IMG/VR virus record: IMGVR_UViG_3300028610_002131
Location: 1 to 38,775 of that record
From: a virus
Strand: one strand, 5' to 3'
Length of the DNA: 38,775 bases
The notes beneath the pieces were generated by a model. That model saw only the letters and a list, made by a program, of their open reading frames with translations, did no database searches and was not told the origin of the DNA. A program made the position numbers and the translations under genes. Below, in pieces: positions 9,017 through 16,834 of the stretch; within the stretch, counting starts at the first letter, position 1; each line of letters starts with the position of its first letter.

Positions 9017-9315
9017 GATCTTCCATTCACACGTGCTAATGCCTTTGTGACTTCTGTTAGGGCAGTACTATTGTTATGCATTGCCTCGTGGACTTTACCA
9101 AGGACATGCGTATTTCTATCTAGGGCTTCTCGGCTGTCTCGTTGAGCCAGATTAGATTCATTACCCATTTCCTTCAATATCTGGTCTCGTCTCTCCAGTG
9201 TTTCCTTGATCTGATCGTCACGTTTTGACAGGTACTTCATAAACAGCCATACCATAAGTACCATTGTTGCAAGCTCAGGTACTCTTTCTAACAGATTCCG
9301 AAACAGAACTTCCAT
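9013..9315 (-). CDS. Membrane-anchored coiled-coil protein (possible lysis accessory)
   Basis: A 100-residue protein. One transmembrane segment (about 14-28, ELATMVLMVWLFMKYL) is followed by a long charged helix (RDDQIKETLERRDQILKEM and beyond) ending with KALARVNGRS. This layout fits a small holin-like or inner-membrane protein. It sits immediately downstream of a spanin-like gene. Function is inferred only from topology. Confidence 0.55.
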   Translation of the reverse strand: MEVLFRNLLERVPELATMVLMVWLFMKYLSKRDDQIKETLERRDQILKEMGNESNLAQRDSREALDRNTHVLGKVHEAMHNNSTALTEVTKALARVNGRS

Positions 9316-9750
9316 CTATGAGCCTTTCCGTTTCCTGATCCCCCGGACTAGAAGGTAGAGGACAAACAAGCTTGCAATGAATGCTCCTACGAATATGTAC
9401 CGTTTATCAAAATCGCTCGAACCTTGTTTTCCTATTCTCCTTTCTGGTGATTTTTCAAGACTCCCAATTATATCATCAATCGGAACGAAATGCACCGTCA
9501 TACCTGCCGGTATTGTGGTGCGTTTGCTTATATCGAAGGTCTTGGTGTCCTTATTCCATAGCAGGAATCGTGCTGTGATCGGCTCTGCCGTGAGCATTGG
9601 CTCAGTTTCATTCGGAATCGCCGGAATCAGCGTTATGTTCGGACCCGGACCCCGACAAGCTGTCACGTAGGTGATCGACACTAGCATCCCCAAAATCAGA
9701 ACTAGCACGCTCTGCTTCGTCGGGTAATGATTGACGATCCCAGATGACAC
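9316..9750 (-). CDS. Unimolecular spanin-like lipoprotein with C-terminal TM
   Basis: A 144-residue protein. The N terminus holds a hydrophobic stretch ending in a lipobox-like VTAC (Cys32), a signal for lipid attachment at the outer membrane. A beta-rich periplasmic domain follows. A C-terminal transmembrane helix (about 118-136) with a basic tail (VRGIRKRKGS) ends the chain. This outer-anchor/inner-anchor layout is the hallmark of u-spanins (such as T1 gp11, about 130 residues), which fuse the two membranes in the last step of lysis. No sequence homology is claimed. The first 143 bases overlap another reading frame (9608-9799). Confidence 0.55.
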   Translation of the reverse strand: MSSGIVNHYPTKQSVLVLILGMLVSITYVTACRGPGPNITLIPAIPNETEPMLTAEPITARFLLWNKDTKTFDISKRTTIPAGMTVHFVPIDDIIGSLEKSPERRIGKQGSSDFDKRYIFVGAFIASLFVLYLLVRGIRKRKGS

Positions 9751-9799
9751 TAAACAATGCCTTGAAAATACTAGAAATTATATCCAGAATGAAACTCAC
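9608..9799 (-). CDS. Overlapping small membrane-active ORF
   Basis: A 63-residue frame starting at GTG 9799, which shares GTGA with the stop of the preceding gene. It overlaps the spanin-like gene by 143 bases in another frame. The N terminus is an amphipathic or membrane-active helix (MSFILDIISSIFKALFSVIW), and the rest is acidic and disordered. Overlapping frames are common in spanin loci, but the ribosome site is weak and this could be incidental. Confidence 0.4.
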   Translation of the reverse strand: MSFILDIISSIFKALFSVIWDRQSLPDEAERASSDFGDASVDHLRDSLSGSGSEHNADSGDSE

Positions 9800-9996
9800 G
9801 CTCCGCCGCCCTGTGCCTCCTTAATTGCGTCGATCTTCGCCATGAGACTGGCGTGAGTGGCATCAACTTCTGCCTTGGTGCTGTTTAAATCCTCGATCGT
9901 GATGTCCTGAGCGTTATTGACGTCGATAACGCCAAGCAGTTCACGTGCACCCATCATCGCGAGTCGGATCAGTGATATCATCTCTACTGGGGGCAT
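9796..9996 (-). CDS. Small hypothetical protein (66 aa)
   Basis: A 66-residue protein, largely helical: a hydrophobic N-terminal helix (MISLIRLAMMGARELLGV) and a charged helix (NSTKAEVDATHASLMAKIDAI), ending in Gly-rich GGGA. The start shares a base with the upstream stop, with AGGAGGTGAATA as a strong ribosome site. Not recognised; its place among lysis-like genes suggests a holin-like or antiholin-like role, which is inference. Confidence 0.6.
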   Translation of the reverse strand: MPPVEMISLIRLAMMGARELLGVIDVNNAQDITIEDLNSTKAEVDATHASLMAKIDAIKEAQGGGA

Positions 9997-10349
9997 TATT
10001 CACCTCCTCGCGTTATTAGGTACGGCAGCACACGAGCGATGGCTTCTTCAACAACATCGAGAAAGCGTTCAAAAACTTCACCTCCCTGGGGAGTCGTCCC
10101 TGCTGCGAGGTCAGCAACCATTTGATTGAACGCTTCATCAAGAGCTCCCTTGCCCATTTGTAGATAAGGCTGGAGAGCCACGAGATCTTCGTCCTGAACT
10201 AGACCCGAATCATGAGCCAAGTTCAAGCTTTTTTCAGTGCCCTGGAAGACCAGTGCAGCTTGTTTCCACTGCTTTGCTGGACTTGCTCCACAGCCAACCA
10301 GGGCAACGAGGACCAACAATGCAGTGATCTGCGAAAGTCTTCGTCGCAT
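9996..10349 (-). CDS. Phage lipoprotein with helical periplasmic domain
   Basis: A 117-residue protein with a clear lipoprotein signal: basic MRRRL, a hydrophobic stretch, then the lipobox LVGC (Cys20). The mature part is mostly helical (AAKQW-like start, DEAFNQMVADLAAG, FLDVVEEAIARVLPYL). It is probably exported and lipid-anchored. It lies between a holin-like gene and other small membrane genes, suggesting a lysis or superinfection-related role. The family is not recognised. The start overlaps the upstream stop by one base (TAATG). Confidence 0.65.
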   Translation of the reverse strand: MRRRLSQITALLVLVALVGCGASPAKQWKQAALVFQGTEKSLNLAHDSGLVQDEDLVALQPYLQMGKGALDEAFNQMVADLAAGTTPQGGEVFERFLDVVEEAIARVLPYLITRGGE

Positions 10350-10570
10350 TATTTCGCTCCTACATCTTCAGAGGTTTTGTTACCGTCACGGGCGAAGATC
10401 AAACCCACAGCGGCGGTAAGGGCTGGAATGACAACATTCCAGTTTGGATTTGTCGTGGCATCACCGTCTAGCAGAAGCATCCCGGCTGGAATGATTACTG
10501 CTAGAGCGGTCATTATGGCCATTGACGTCGTCTGCCACGACTTTATCCCCGTCACAAGTGCTTTTGGCAT
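10349..10570 (-). CDS. Holin-like small membrane protein (two TM segments)
   Basis: A 73-residue protein. I chose the ATG at 10570 because AAAAGGAG lies 7 bases upstream; an in-frame start at 10621 would add 17 poorly supported residues. Two hydrophobic helices are visible (about 16-34, TSMAIMTALAVIIPAGML, and about 45-60), joined by a polar turn with DGDATTNPNW. Size, topology and place next to the lipoprotein and spanin-like genes fit a class II holin, which would open the inner membrane. It could instead be another membrane protein. Confidence 0.6.
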   Translation of the reverse strand: MPKALVTGIKSWQTTSMAIMTALAVIIPAGMLLLDGDATTNPNWNVVIPALTAAVGLIFARDGNKTSEDVGAK

Positions 10571-10670
10571 TACGGTCTCCTTTTGTAATACCTTCTGGAT
10601 TGAGCTTGGCACCGTGCACAAGCTTCTTTTGGAAGTCTGTCATGTGTTGTCTTGTATCTGCTTTGTTCAT
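10461..10670 (-). CDS. Possible small ORF overlapping terminase stop and holin-like gene
   Basis: A 69-codon frame whose ATG at 10670 shares ATGA with the terminase stop. Its first 37 codons (MNKADTRQHMTDFQKKLVHG and on) fill the otherwise empty 96 bases before the holin-like start. The rest overlaps the holin-like gene and looks like a Ser/Asp-rich shadow. The overlap style supports translation; the composition argues against it. Confidence 0.3.
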   Translation of the reverse strand: MNKADTRQHMTDFQKKLVHGAKLNPEGITKGDRNAKSTCDGDKVVADDVNGHNDRSSSNHSSRDASARR

Positions 10671-13132
10671 CCGACTGCAACCGAAGGCGATCCGCCTCGG
10701 CTCCTCATTTGTTCACTGATGCCCCAGCCGAAGATCGTATCATCGTGACAACCAGGGTCTGCTTCAAACTTACCATTCTTCTGAAGTTTGAATGTCGTGC
10801 ATTGGCCAAGATATACATCATCATGAATTAGTTCGGGATTGTCATCTTGAAATACACGGTCATCACTAAGAATCATCGGACGAGTACTACTGTTGGTGTC
10901 CCATCCTGACCGCCGCTTGTCGAACTTGAACAGATAACGATATCCAATCTTCCTGACTTCTGATATCACGGCATGACCGTGATTGTTCCGCTCAATGCCC
11001 CAGAATGCATTATTGTACTCCCTACACATCTTCACGCCTAGTTCCGCTAGATACTCAGGTCGCCATAGACCATGAGCCCAGGCGACCTGTTCACCTGTTC
11101 GCTTGTCCTTAATGCATACGTTTCCCAGATCCCCTCCTCTGATGCCTTCAGACGTATCGCTTCCCGCAACATATCTACGTCCCTTGACGGGGGACTTGTA
11201 TCTGTAGATGTTGCCCCCTGGAACGGACTGGACCTTGTATGTCCGGGCGAGTTTTTTGAGAAGGGCAAGAATGCTGCCAATGTCATAATAAGCGGTCCCG
11301 CTAGTGAGGAAGCAACTTTCGTCATCTTCAGGATACTCTTGAGGAAACAGCACACCCAGGTCACGTATCTTCTGTCTTCGCCAGGCAACCTGGGCCATAG
11401 TCAGTACAACTTTCCATTCGGAAGCTGCACGTTTGATTAGATCTTTTTCTTCTTCTGAAAGGGTCTCAGCAATCTCTTGCGGATTGTAGTCCCCCTCTTG
11501 TTTCGTATTCAGAGGATCAATATACCAAGGCAGAAAGATAGGCCACCAGTTATTTGCTCCAACCTTGGCCTCGCGATAATTCGGACAGAACCATCCATCC
11601 ACCCCATTGGCGGTACTCTCCATAACCATAGTACCGTGACTGGTTGCTTCCTGAAGTCCAGCAATCAAGTCATTTACAATGTCCGCTTGGTTAGGTCCAA
11701 TACACCATTTGGATACCTCAGAGCCATGTACACGGCTGAGAGTATCCCCACGACCAGGAGCGTTTCCCGAAGCAGTGGCGGTAAAATACTGACTATCAAG
11801 AATAGGAAACTCGAGACGGCGAGCATTTCCCACGCCTTTAATTTCTGGAGCCTCGGGGTCGTTTTCGTGATACCGTTTAGAAATCCTGAAGATTTCCGTA
11901 GTGCTTTCTTCTGTGTGGGCGAGAGTGAGACATCTGGTATGCTTTCGAGTAGTCGCCAGCTTATAACTTTCTGCTTGCTCATAGGTTGTAAATCCTCCCC
12001 GTCGATATTTGAGCAAGATGCATTTGCTGAAACCTTTTGCTGCTGCACGTGCCTTCTCCTGCTCATAAAACATCTGCAACGGCCAACACTCAAATGGCAC
12101 CACGCTGCCAGTCTTATCACGAATCCAAAGTCTTTTGGCCGTGAAATCACTGACCTCCATGGTAGAATATTCATGCCGTAGGAGCCGACGATCTATTGTG
12201 TTCTCAACCTTGTCCTTCAAGTTATCAGCAAGCTCGCTGTGAAACTCTACTGCTCCCTCCTCGAAACGTTGAGGCTGAGCTTGATCAATACGTTTGCCCA
12301 AGACAAGTTGCTCGTACTCAGGTGACTTCTTGCCATGCTCCTTTGTGATCTTAGCTATCGTCTTCTTGTCGATACAACCTGCGATAGCAATACGGCCATT
12401 CTTAATGTTGGGGTGATTAAGCCCGCTCATTGTCAAACCGTCTCTGCTATAGGTAGCCCAAGCACCGTTGTCTTGGCCTCGTCCTATGATGATACGGGCA
12501 AAACCATTAGCCTCTGCCATATCCATAATGATATGCCAGGCTTCTTGAGGATATCGATCTGCGGCATCTAAGATCAGCATTCCATCTGACGCTTGTGTAC
12601 TTGCGTACTGTTTGGCTTGCGAAGCCTTAAAGGCAGTCAGATACCAATTCTCTGACAGATCGACAATTGTCCCCGACCATTGTCCGGGTAGAGGCTTCAC
12701 GGCTTGCTGACTAAGATCCCTCATCTGGCCCCAGAGACCACTCATCAGCAAAGCCTTATTAGGTGCTGTAACAAACACCTTGGTTCCCGGTCCTCGAGCA
12801 TGCAACCACCATAGTCCCAGTATCGCAGCTACAAATGTTGATCCCACGAAGTTCGCAGAGATCATAGAAACATCTTGATCCTCTTCCGCTAAAGCAATCA
12901 CCTTCCTTTGATCGAGCGAGAACCTTTTAATATTCAGGATTTCCTTGGCAAACGCAAGAGGATCTGAAACGTAATCTGTGAAGTGAATGCGATTGAGTTG
13001 TGCAGACACCTTCGCCTTGAGCTCTCTACGCATAAACTCCCCAGGCGTAAGCTCATGGCGTGCAGCTTCCGGCCGCTTTAGCGGTACACGTCGTTTGTGT
13101 ACCCGCCAATCTTTTGTAGCTTCAACTGTCAT
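10667..13132 (-). CDS. terL: Large terminase subunit with an extra N-terminal ATPase-like domain
   Basis: An 821-residue protein from the ATG at 13132 (AAAGGATAAGG upstream). Residues about 55-285 look like a terminase ATPase (DPLAFAKEILNI, VFVTAPNKALLM, SPEYEQLVLG), but the Walker A place reads NFVGSTF (94-100, no Lys) and Walker B LILDAAD (186-192, no Glu). A complete terminase follows: LKYRRGGFTT (374-383, Walker A-like), HGSEVSKW (469-476, Walker B-like), MESTANG (504-510), then nuclease motifs GSDTSEG (657-663), IERNNHG (713-719) and HDDTIFGWGI (796-805). It packages DNA and cuts concatemers. Usual length is 450-650. The double-ATPase layout is unusual. Confidence 0.88.
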   Translation of the reverse strand: MTVEATKDWRVHKRRVPLKRPEAARHELTPGEFMRRELKAKVSAQLNRIHFTDYVSDPLAFAKEILNIKRFSLDQRKVIALAEEDQDVSMISANFVGSTFVAAILGLWWLHARGPGTKVFVTAPNKALLMSGLWGQMRDLSQQAVKPLPGQWSGTIVDLSENWYLTAFKASQAKQYASTQASDGMLILDAADRYPQEAWHIIMDMAEANGFARIIIGRGQDNGAWATYSRDGLTMSGLNHPNIKNGRIAIAGCIDKKTIAKITKEHGKKSPEYEQLVLGKRIDQAQPQRFEEGAVEFHSELADNLKDKVENTIDRRLLRHEYSTMEVSDFTAKRLWIRDKTGSVVPFECWPLQMFYEQEKARAAAKGFSKCILLKYRRGGFTTYEQAESYKLATTRKHTRCLTLAHTEESTTEIFRISKRYHENDPEAPEIKGVGNARRLEFPILDSQYFTATASGNAPGRGDTLSRVHGSEVSKWCIGPNQADIVNDLIAGLQEATSHGTMVMESTANGVDGWFCPNYREAKVGANNWWPIFLPWYIDPLNTKQEGDYNPQEIAETLSEEEKDLIKRAASEWKVVLTMAQVAWRRQKIRDLGVLFPQEYPEDDESCFLTSGTAYYDIGSILALLKKLARTYKVQSVPGGNIYRYKSPVKGRRYVAGSDTSEGIRGGDLGNVCIKDKRTGEQVAWAHGLWRPEYLAELGVKMCREYNNAFWGIERNNHGHAVISEVRKIGYRYLFKFDKRRSGWDTNSSTRPMILSDDRVFQDDNPELIHDDVYLGQCTTFKLQKNGKFEADPGCHDDTIFGWGISEQMRSRGGSPSVAVG

Positions 13133-13415
13133 CCTTATCCTTTGATTTCCTCTTCTTAGCAGCAGCAGCGGCAGAATCTGCAACAGTGGCAGCCATAGTA
13201 GGTTCAGGCACATGCTTTACGCCTGCTGCCTTCAAAATATTTACCTCTTCTATCCTACGAGCATGTTTCTCGTACAAAGCTGCAACTTGATTGAGGTGGT
13301 TTGCTGCATACTCAAGATGCTCCCTGCCCCCGTGTATCATGCCTCCACGGGCTTCCATCATGTGTAGTACCATAGAACGAATTTTAGCAGAATTTTGGAA
13401 ATCCTCTGGCCTCAT
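13122..13415 (-). CDS. Small helical protein upstream of terminase
   Basis: A 97-residue helical protein: HLEYAANHLNQVAALYEKHARRIEE forms a probable coiled coil, followed by an Ala-rich linker and a basic KKRKSKDKDD tail. Its stop overlaps the terminase start by 11 bases, so the two are translationally coupled. Position would suit a small terminase subunit, but there is no visible DNA-binding helix-turn-helix and it is short for one. AGGAGC precedes the ATG. Confidence 0.55.
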   Translation of the reverse strand: MRPEDFQNSAKIRSMVLHMMEARGGMIHGGREHLEYAANHLNQVAALYEKHARRIEEVNILKAAGVKHVPEPTMAATVADSAAAAAKKRKSKDKDDS

Positions 13416-14272
13416 TAATTTCGTGCTCCTACAAGTCTTGCGTGGAATTGATCTAAGAAACTCTCTGTAATTTCCCGACCTATTTGAACCTGATACTCTT
13501 TGCCATTTTCAAAGATAAATGACGAACTGCGTTTGATCTCGGTTGTTCCTACCGAAGTAAAGGACACTGTCGAATTGGCTACCTCTACACCGTCTGTGAG
13601 ATTAAAAACTCTGAATGTTATGGCAGGAGAGGCCCCGGTAGCCCTGGCCTCAACAAACCACTTGACCGCATTGGCATAGTTGCTCGCTACATACTTGAAC
13701 ACGAGTCCTACAGGCTGATAGAATCTAGTGTCTTCTACCTCGGTAACACCTACTGTACTATCAATGACCTCGATCTGCTCTACGCCAAGGTTGGTATCCT
13801 CTGTTTCCGTAACGCCGATGGTACTGCTGAAGATTTCAACAATAGCCTTTACATGCAGATTGCCTTCCGTTATACCAATTGTTTCATCATCTACGGGCAA
13901 GTGTACAATGAATGGAACCAAATCCTCCGTAACACCTACGATACTTTCAACGAGTTGCGGTCCAAAAGGTTGTACGGTAACTATGCCCTCGGCAATACCA
14001 AGAGTACTCGCAAGCAGATCAAAGAACCCTGGTACACGATCATTGGTCTCTGTAACGCCTATGGTCTCATCAAGAACCTTATTAAAGCCCAGAATGAAAG
14101 TGATAGTCTCTGTGCCGCCCACAACATCATTTAACTCAAGCTTCTGCGTGGACTTGAGGGCGGCATCTGCGATCCCAACGTTCTCGTTGAACTCCTTAAG
14201 CATCGGTATAACGCGAGTCAGAATCTCGGCAGATCCGACGTCGTTATCGATGACTTCTACAAGAGCTACCAT
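13415..14272 (-). CDS. Structural protein with tandem GVTE-type repeats
   Basis: A 285-residue protein. Residues 1-185 contain about nine imperfect repeats of roughly 18-25 residues, each centred on a (T/V)(I/V)G(V/I)(T/A)E core: DVGSAE, NVGIAD, TIGVTE, TLGIAE, IVGVTE, TIGITE, TIGVTE and TVGVTE among them. The last 100 residues form a separate beta-rich domain (FRVFNLTDGVEVANSTVSF, ENGKEYQVQIG). Repeats like these suggest an elongated fibrous or surface-binding protein, perhaps part of the tail tip or an adhesin. The start and upstream stop share TGATG. Confidence 0.6.
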   Translation of the reverse strand: MVALVEVIDNDVGSAEILTRVIPMLKEFNENVGIADAALKSTQKLELNDVVGGTETITFILGFNKVLDETIGVTETNDRVPGFFDLLASTLGIAEGIVTVQPFGPQLVESIVGVTEDLVPFIVHLPVDDETIGITEGNLHVKAIVEIFSSTIGVTETEDTNLGVEQIEVIDSTVGVTEVEDTRFYQPVGLVFKYVASNYANAVKWFVEARATGASPAITFRVFNLTDGVEVANSTVSFTSVGTTEIKRSSSFIFENGKEYQVQIGREITESFLDQFHARLVGARN

Positions 14273-14796
14273 CAGGCCCCAAGCATTGTATGGTTCACGA
14301 ATACCTTCAGCGTATCAGAAGACGTCTTGGTGAATTTGGATGCAAAGTTCGCGATCGCTAAGGACTTTGTCGGCGTAGTCAAGTTGTCTGGCAAGTCAAC
14401 GGTCGCAAGATCTGCCGAGTTCCCCTCGCCAGTACCCCAACTGGACCGCCAGGTCACGGCATCTGCCAGAGCACCTGTGTTGTCGGTATCGTCGTCATCT
14501 GACTTAGGATAGCCAACATCAATAGGCTGGTTCCCCGAACCGCCCAAGACCGATGATCCAGTTGTCGTGGTCATATCGACATCTGTCTTGATCGGAGTAG
14601 TTGCCGCTCCTGCATTTGTACCCAGGCGAATACCAGCTATCGTGAAGTTGGGTGTTTCCTGTGCGCCAACTTCGGCATAATACTCATCGCCCGAGTTTGT
14701 GACAAGATTATGCGTTTCTCGAATCTTGATATTGCCGTCCTTGTCCTTGAGGACAATTACAACTGTTCCCTTGATTTTGCATTCTTCATCCGGCAT
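14272..14796 (-). CDS. Virion-associated protein, beta-rich
   Basis: A 174-residue protein. I chose the ATG at 14796 because GAAGGAG lies 9 bases upstream and it overlaps the previous stop by 11 bases, the spacing seen at the terminase; a longer frame starts at 14865. The N-terminal strands (VVIVLKDKDGNIKIRETHNLVTNSGDEYYAEVG) resemble a domain common in phage tail/fibre-associated proteins, followed by a Thr/Gly-rich segment and a C-terminal domain. Function inferred from place between fibre and repeat-protein genes. Confidence 0.55.
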   Translation of the reverse strand: MPDEECKIKGTVVIVLKDKDGNIKIRETHNLVTNSGDEYYAEVGAQETPNFTIAGIRLGTNAGAATTPIKTDVDMTTTTGSSVLGGSGNQPIDVGYPKSDDDDTDNTGALADAVTWRSSWGTGEGNSADLATVDLPDNLTTPTKSLAIANFASKFTKTSSDTLKVFVNHTMLGA

Positions 14797-14983
14797 CTGC
14801 TTGATCTCCTTCAGGAGGGTCTGTGTCGAGGAGACTCTCGCGAACCTCCTGATCGAACGCGACATTGATTCGAGCGTCTTTACTTACCAGTGTTACGCCT
14901 TGAGGATTTTTACTCACGTCTTTGAATGTGTCCATCCCTAGCACAATTTCAAATAACATAACCTGCGTAAAAGAATTCGGCAT
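14786..14983 (-). CDS. Small hypothetical protein (65 aa)
   Basis: A 65-residue protein. The ATG at 14983 is favoured over one at 14989 because AAAGGG lies 6 bases before it. The sequence has a hydrophobic start (SFTQVMLFEIVLG) and an acidic end (DTDPPEGDQADAG). Not recognised. It sits in the fibre operon and overlaps the next gene by 11 bases. Confidence 0.5.
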   Translation of the reverse strand: MPNSFTQVMLFEIVLGMDTFKDVSKNPQGVTLVSKDARINVAFDQEVRESLLDTDPPEGDQADAG

Positions 14984-14993
14984 GTTCATCCCT

Positions 14994-16472
14994 TTAAGTA
15001 TTGTCCCGTACCAAAGTCAAACAGATACTTGATTCACCAGCAATTAATGTTACACTGCCTCCGCCCGCTTCTCTGTTACACACCACTTCAATATAATCAT
15101 TAGCAGCCAGACTCACAAGTGTATTGATATGAACAGAAGATTCATCATGAGTACCTGTGGTGACAATACCACCTGCACCTTTACCTGCTTGAAGCGTTGT
15201 GCCATTAACCCGAAGCTGCGCATTGACACTAACCGTATTGGAAGCTGTTGACATCGTCAGGATGACATCAACTAGATAAATGCCCGTCTTTTCAACTTCA
15301 ATACGAGAAGGATTACTACTGGGATTATGCGTAAAGACGCTCGGGCCTTCGTCGATAGATGCTGTTTGATCCCAATCGACAATTACATTTGTTCCGTTCA
15401 AGGAACTACCGAAGTTGGTTGTTGTCTTAAAGCAAGAACCTAAATTCGGCACCCCACGGATTTCTGTAGTGTCTTGGAAATCTATTACACCGTCAGTATT
15501 GACCCACTGTATCGCATTATCAACTCGAGCCGTGATATCAGCTGCATTAAACTCGAAGAAGCAATCTGCTGCTGTTCCTACGAACCCCGCAGCATCAACG
15601 TCTATGTCTGCTACGTTGGTTAGGCTTATCGAATTGAAATTGACCTCTGCAACATCAATAGTTATTATCGTTGCGCCAGCAGAATCTTTAAACAGTATGA
15701 GGCCATCTGTTCCACCGCCTGCGGCCGCACGAGCTTCAAATATAAGATCTCCCGCAGGGAAAGTTGAAGCCCCTATGCCCGCCTTTAAGGTAAGATCTCC
15801 TCCGCTGGCTGCGATGATACCATCTTGACCTTGGATGAGCAAATCGTTAACAAGAGGACTCGTTGGTACCGTCCATACGCCTATCGAAATGTCCATCACT
15901 GCGGTAGCAGAAATGAAGATCTCTAGACTTGTACCTGGGGCCTTTAGATAACTTGTTCCTGCCACATTAAAAACAAATCTGCCGCCATTTGCTTTGAAAT
16001 CACCTGCACTGGAAAGAAATTGTATTTCGTTAAAATCTATTCTGACGATATCAATAGTTGAATGCTTGAAGATATAACCGATATCTCCTGAAGATTCACG
16101 AATACTCGAAAGCGGACTGGCTTTGAATATCAGATCATTGGCATCAAGATCCAGATCCCCCGTCATCTTTCGCGTACCATCAGCAAGGAAATAATGGGGG
16201 TGATCGTCATCGCCCAGTCCCGTTAGAGCACCGTGGTCGACGGCTCCAGGAGGCGTATGCGGCTCATACATATGTATGGTAAACTCACCGCCAGGAAAAG
16301 CATCACCAACAAGACCAACTCCTTCTCGAACGCCAACCTGGCCATCAACTATTTCGACGGCTCTACGATTCTCAAAGCGTTCTTGAACGCTCTTGGTCGT
16401 GTTTGTGCGCAGATACCATTCTGTATCAGAACCTATCTGCGAAGAGGAGTTGAGGTTCTTGCTGAAGCTCAC
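14994..16472 (-). CDS. Tail fibre / receptor-binding protein
   Basis: A 492-residue protein. Near residue 79-107 it has the tail-fibre hallmark HGALTGLGDDDHPHYF followed by RKMTGDLDLD, an element seen in fibre shafts and head-attachment segments. The central part (about 110-340) is repetitive and beta-rich. The last 140 residues resemble a C1q/TNF-like trimeric head: IEVEKTGIYLVDVILTMS, VNGTTLQAGKG, LAANDYIEVVCNR. This protein probably binds the host surface. The start is GTG 16472 sharing GTGA with the upstream stop. Confidence 0.75.
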   Translation of the reverse strand: MSFSKNLNSSSQIGSDTEWYLRTNTTKSVQERFENRRAVEIVDGQVGVREGVGLVGDAFPGGEFTIHMYEPHTPPGAVDHGALTGLGDDDHPHYFLADGTRKMTGDLDLDANDLIFKASPLSSIRESSGDIGYIFKHSTIDIVRIDFNEIQFLSSAGDFKANGGRFVFNVAGTSYLKAPGTSLEIFISATAVMDISIGVWTVPTSPLVNDLLIQGQDGIIAASGGDLTLKAGIGASTFPAGDLIFEARAAAGGGTDGLILFKDSAGATIITIDVAEVNFNSISLTNVADIDVDAAGFVGTAADCFFEFNAADITARVDNAIQWVNTDGVIDFQDTTEIRGVPNLGSCFKTTTNFGSSLNGTNVIVDWDQTASIDEGPSVFTHNPSSNPSRIEVEKTGIYLVDVILTMSTASNTVSVNAQLRVNGTTLQAGKGAGGIVTTGTHDESSVHINTLVSLAANDYIEVVCNREAGGGSVTLIAGESSICLTLVRDNT

Positions 16473-16834
16473 GGAGTGACAACTACCCCTGTAACATTAC
16501 ATCCCGCATTAGAGGTAGTAAGTTCTACTTCAAAACGGGGCGTTTTGCCTCTGGCTCCTTCAAATTGCCCTAGGAATGAGGCTGCATTGCCAAGTGTCGC
16601 CGAGCTCATGCTAAATACTATTTCGTCTGCTGTAGCGGTATCATCATCTCCAACGAAAAGTCTTATTCTGCCTGCACCAGACGCAAAATCGTAATTCATT
16701 ACTGCAGCATAGCAGATAAAACGATCATTCGCTCCTATCGTAATGGTATTGCCATCACGATCCCTAAGAACTATACCAGTTACCGAGGGTGCTCCGGTTT
16801 GGGCTACCGCACCTTGGACTGTTGTTCTAGCCAT
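16469..16834 (-). CDS. Small beta-rich structural protein, paralog of the next gene
   Basis: A 121-residue protein from the ATG at 16834, which has GGAG 6 bases upstream. It shares a scaffold with the gene at 16827-17213: VLRDRDGNTITIGANDR, IRLFVGDDDTATADE and a GQ.G..G..P segment recur in the same order. Both probably derive from one duplication. The beta-rich pattern and place next to the fibre gene suggest a tail-tip or fibre-associated component. Confidence 0.55.
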   Translation of the reverse strand: MARTTVQGAVAQTGAPSVTGIVLRDRDGNTITIGANDRFICYAAVMNYDFASGAGRIRLFVGDDDTATADEIVFSMSSATLGNAASFLGQFEGARGKTPRFEVELTTSNAGCNVTGVVVTP

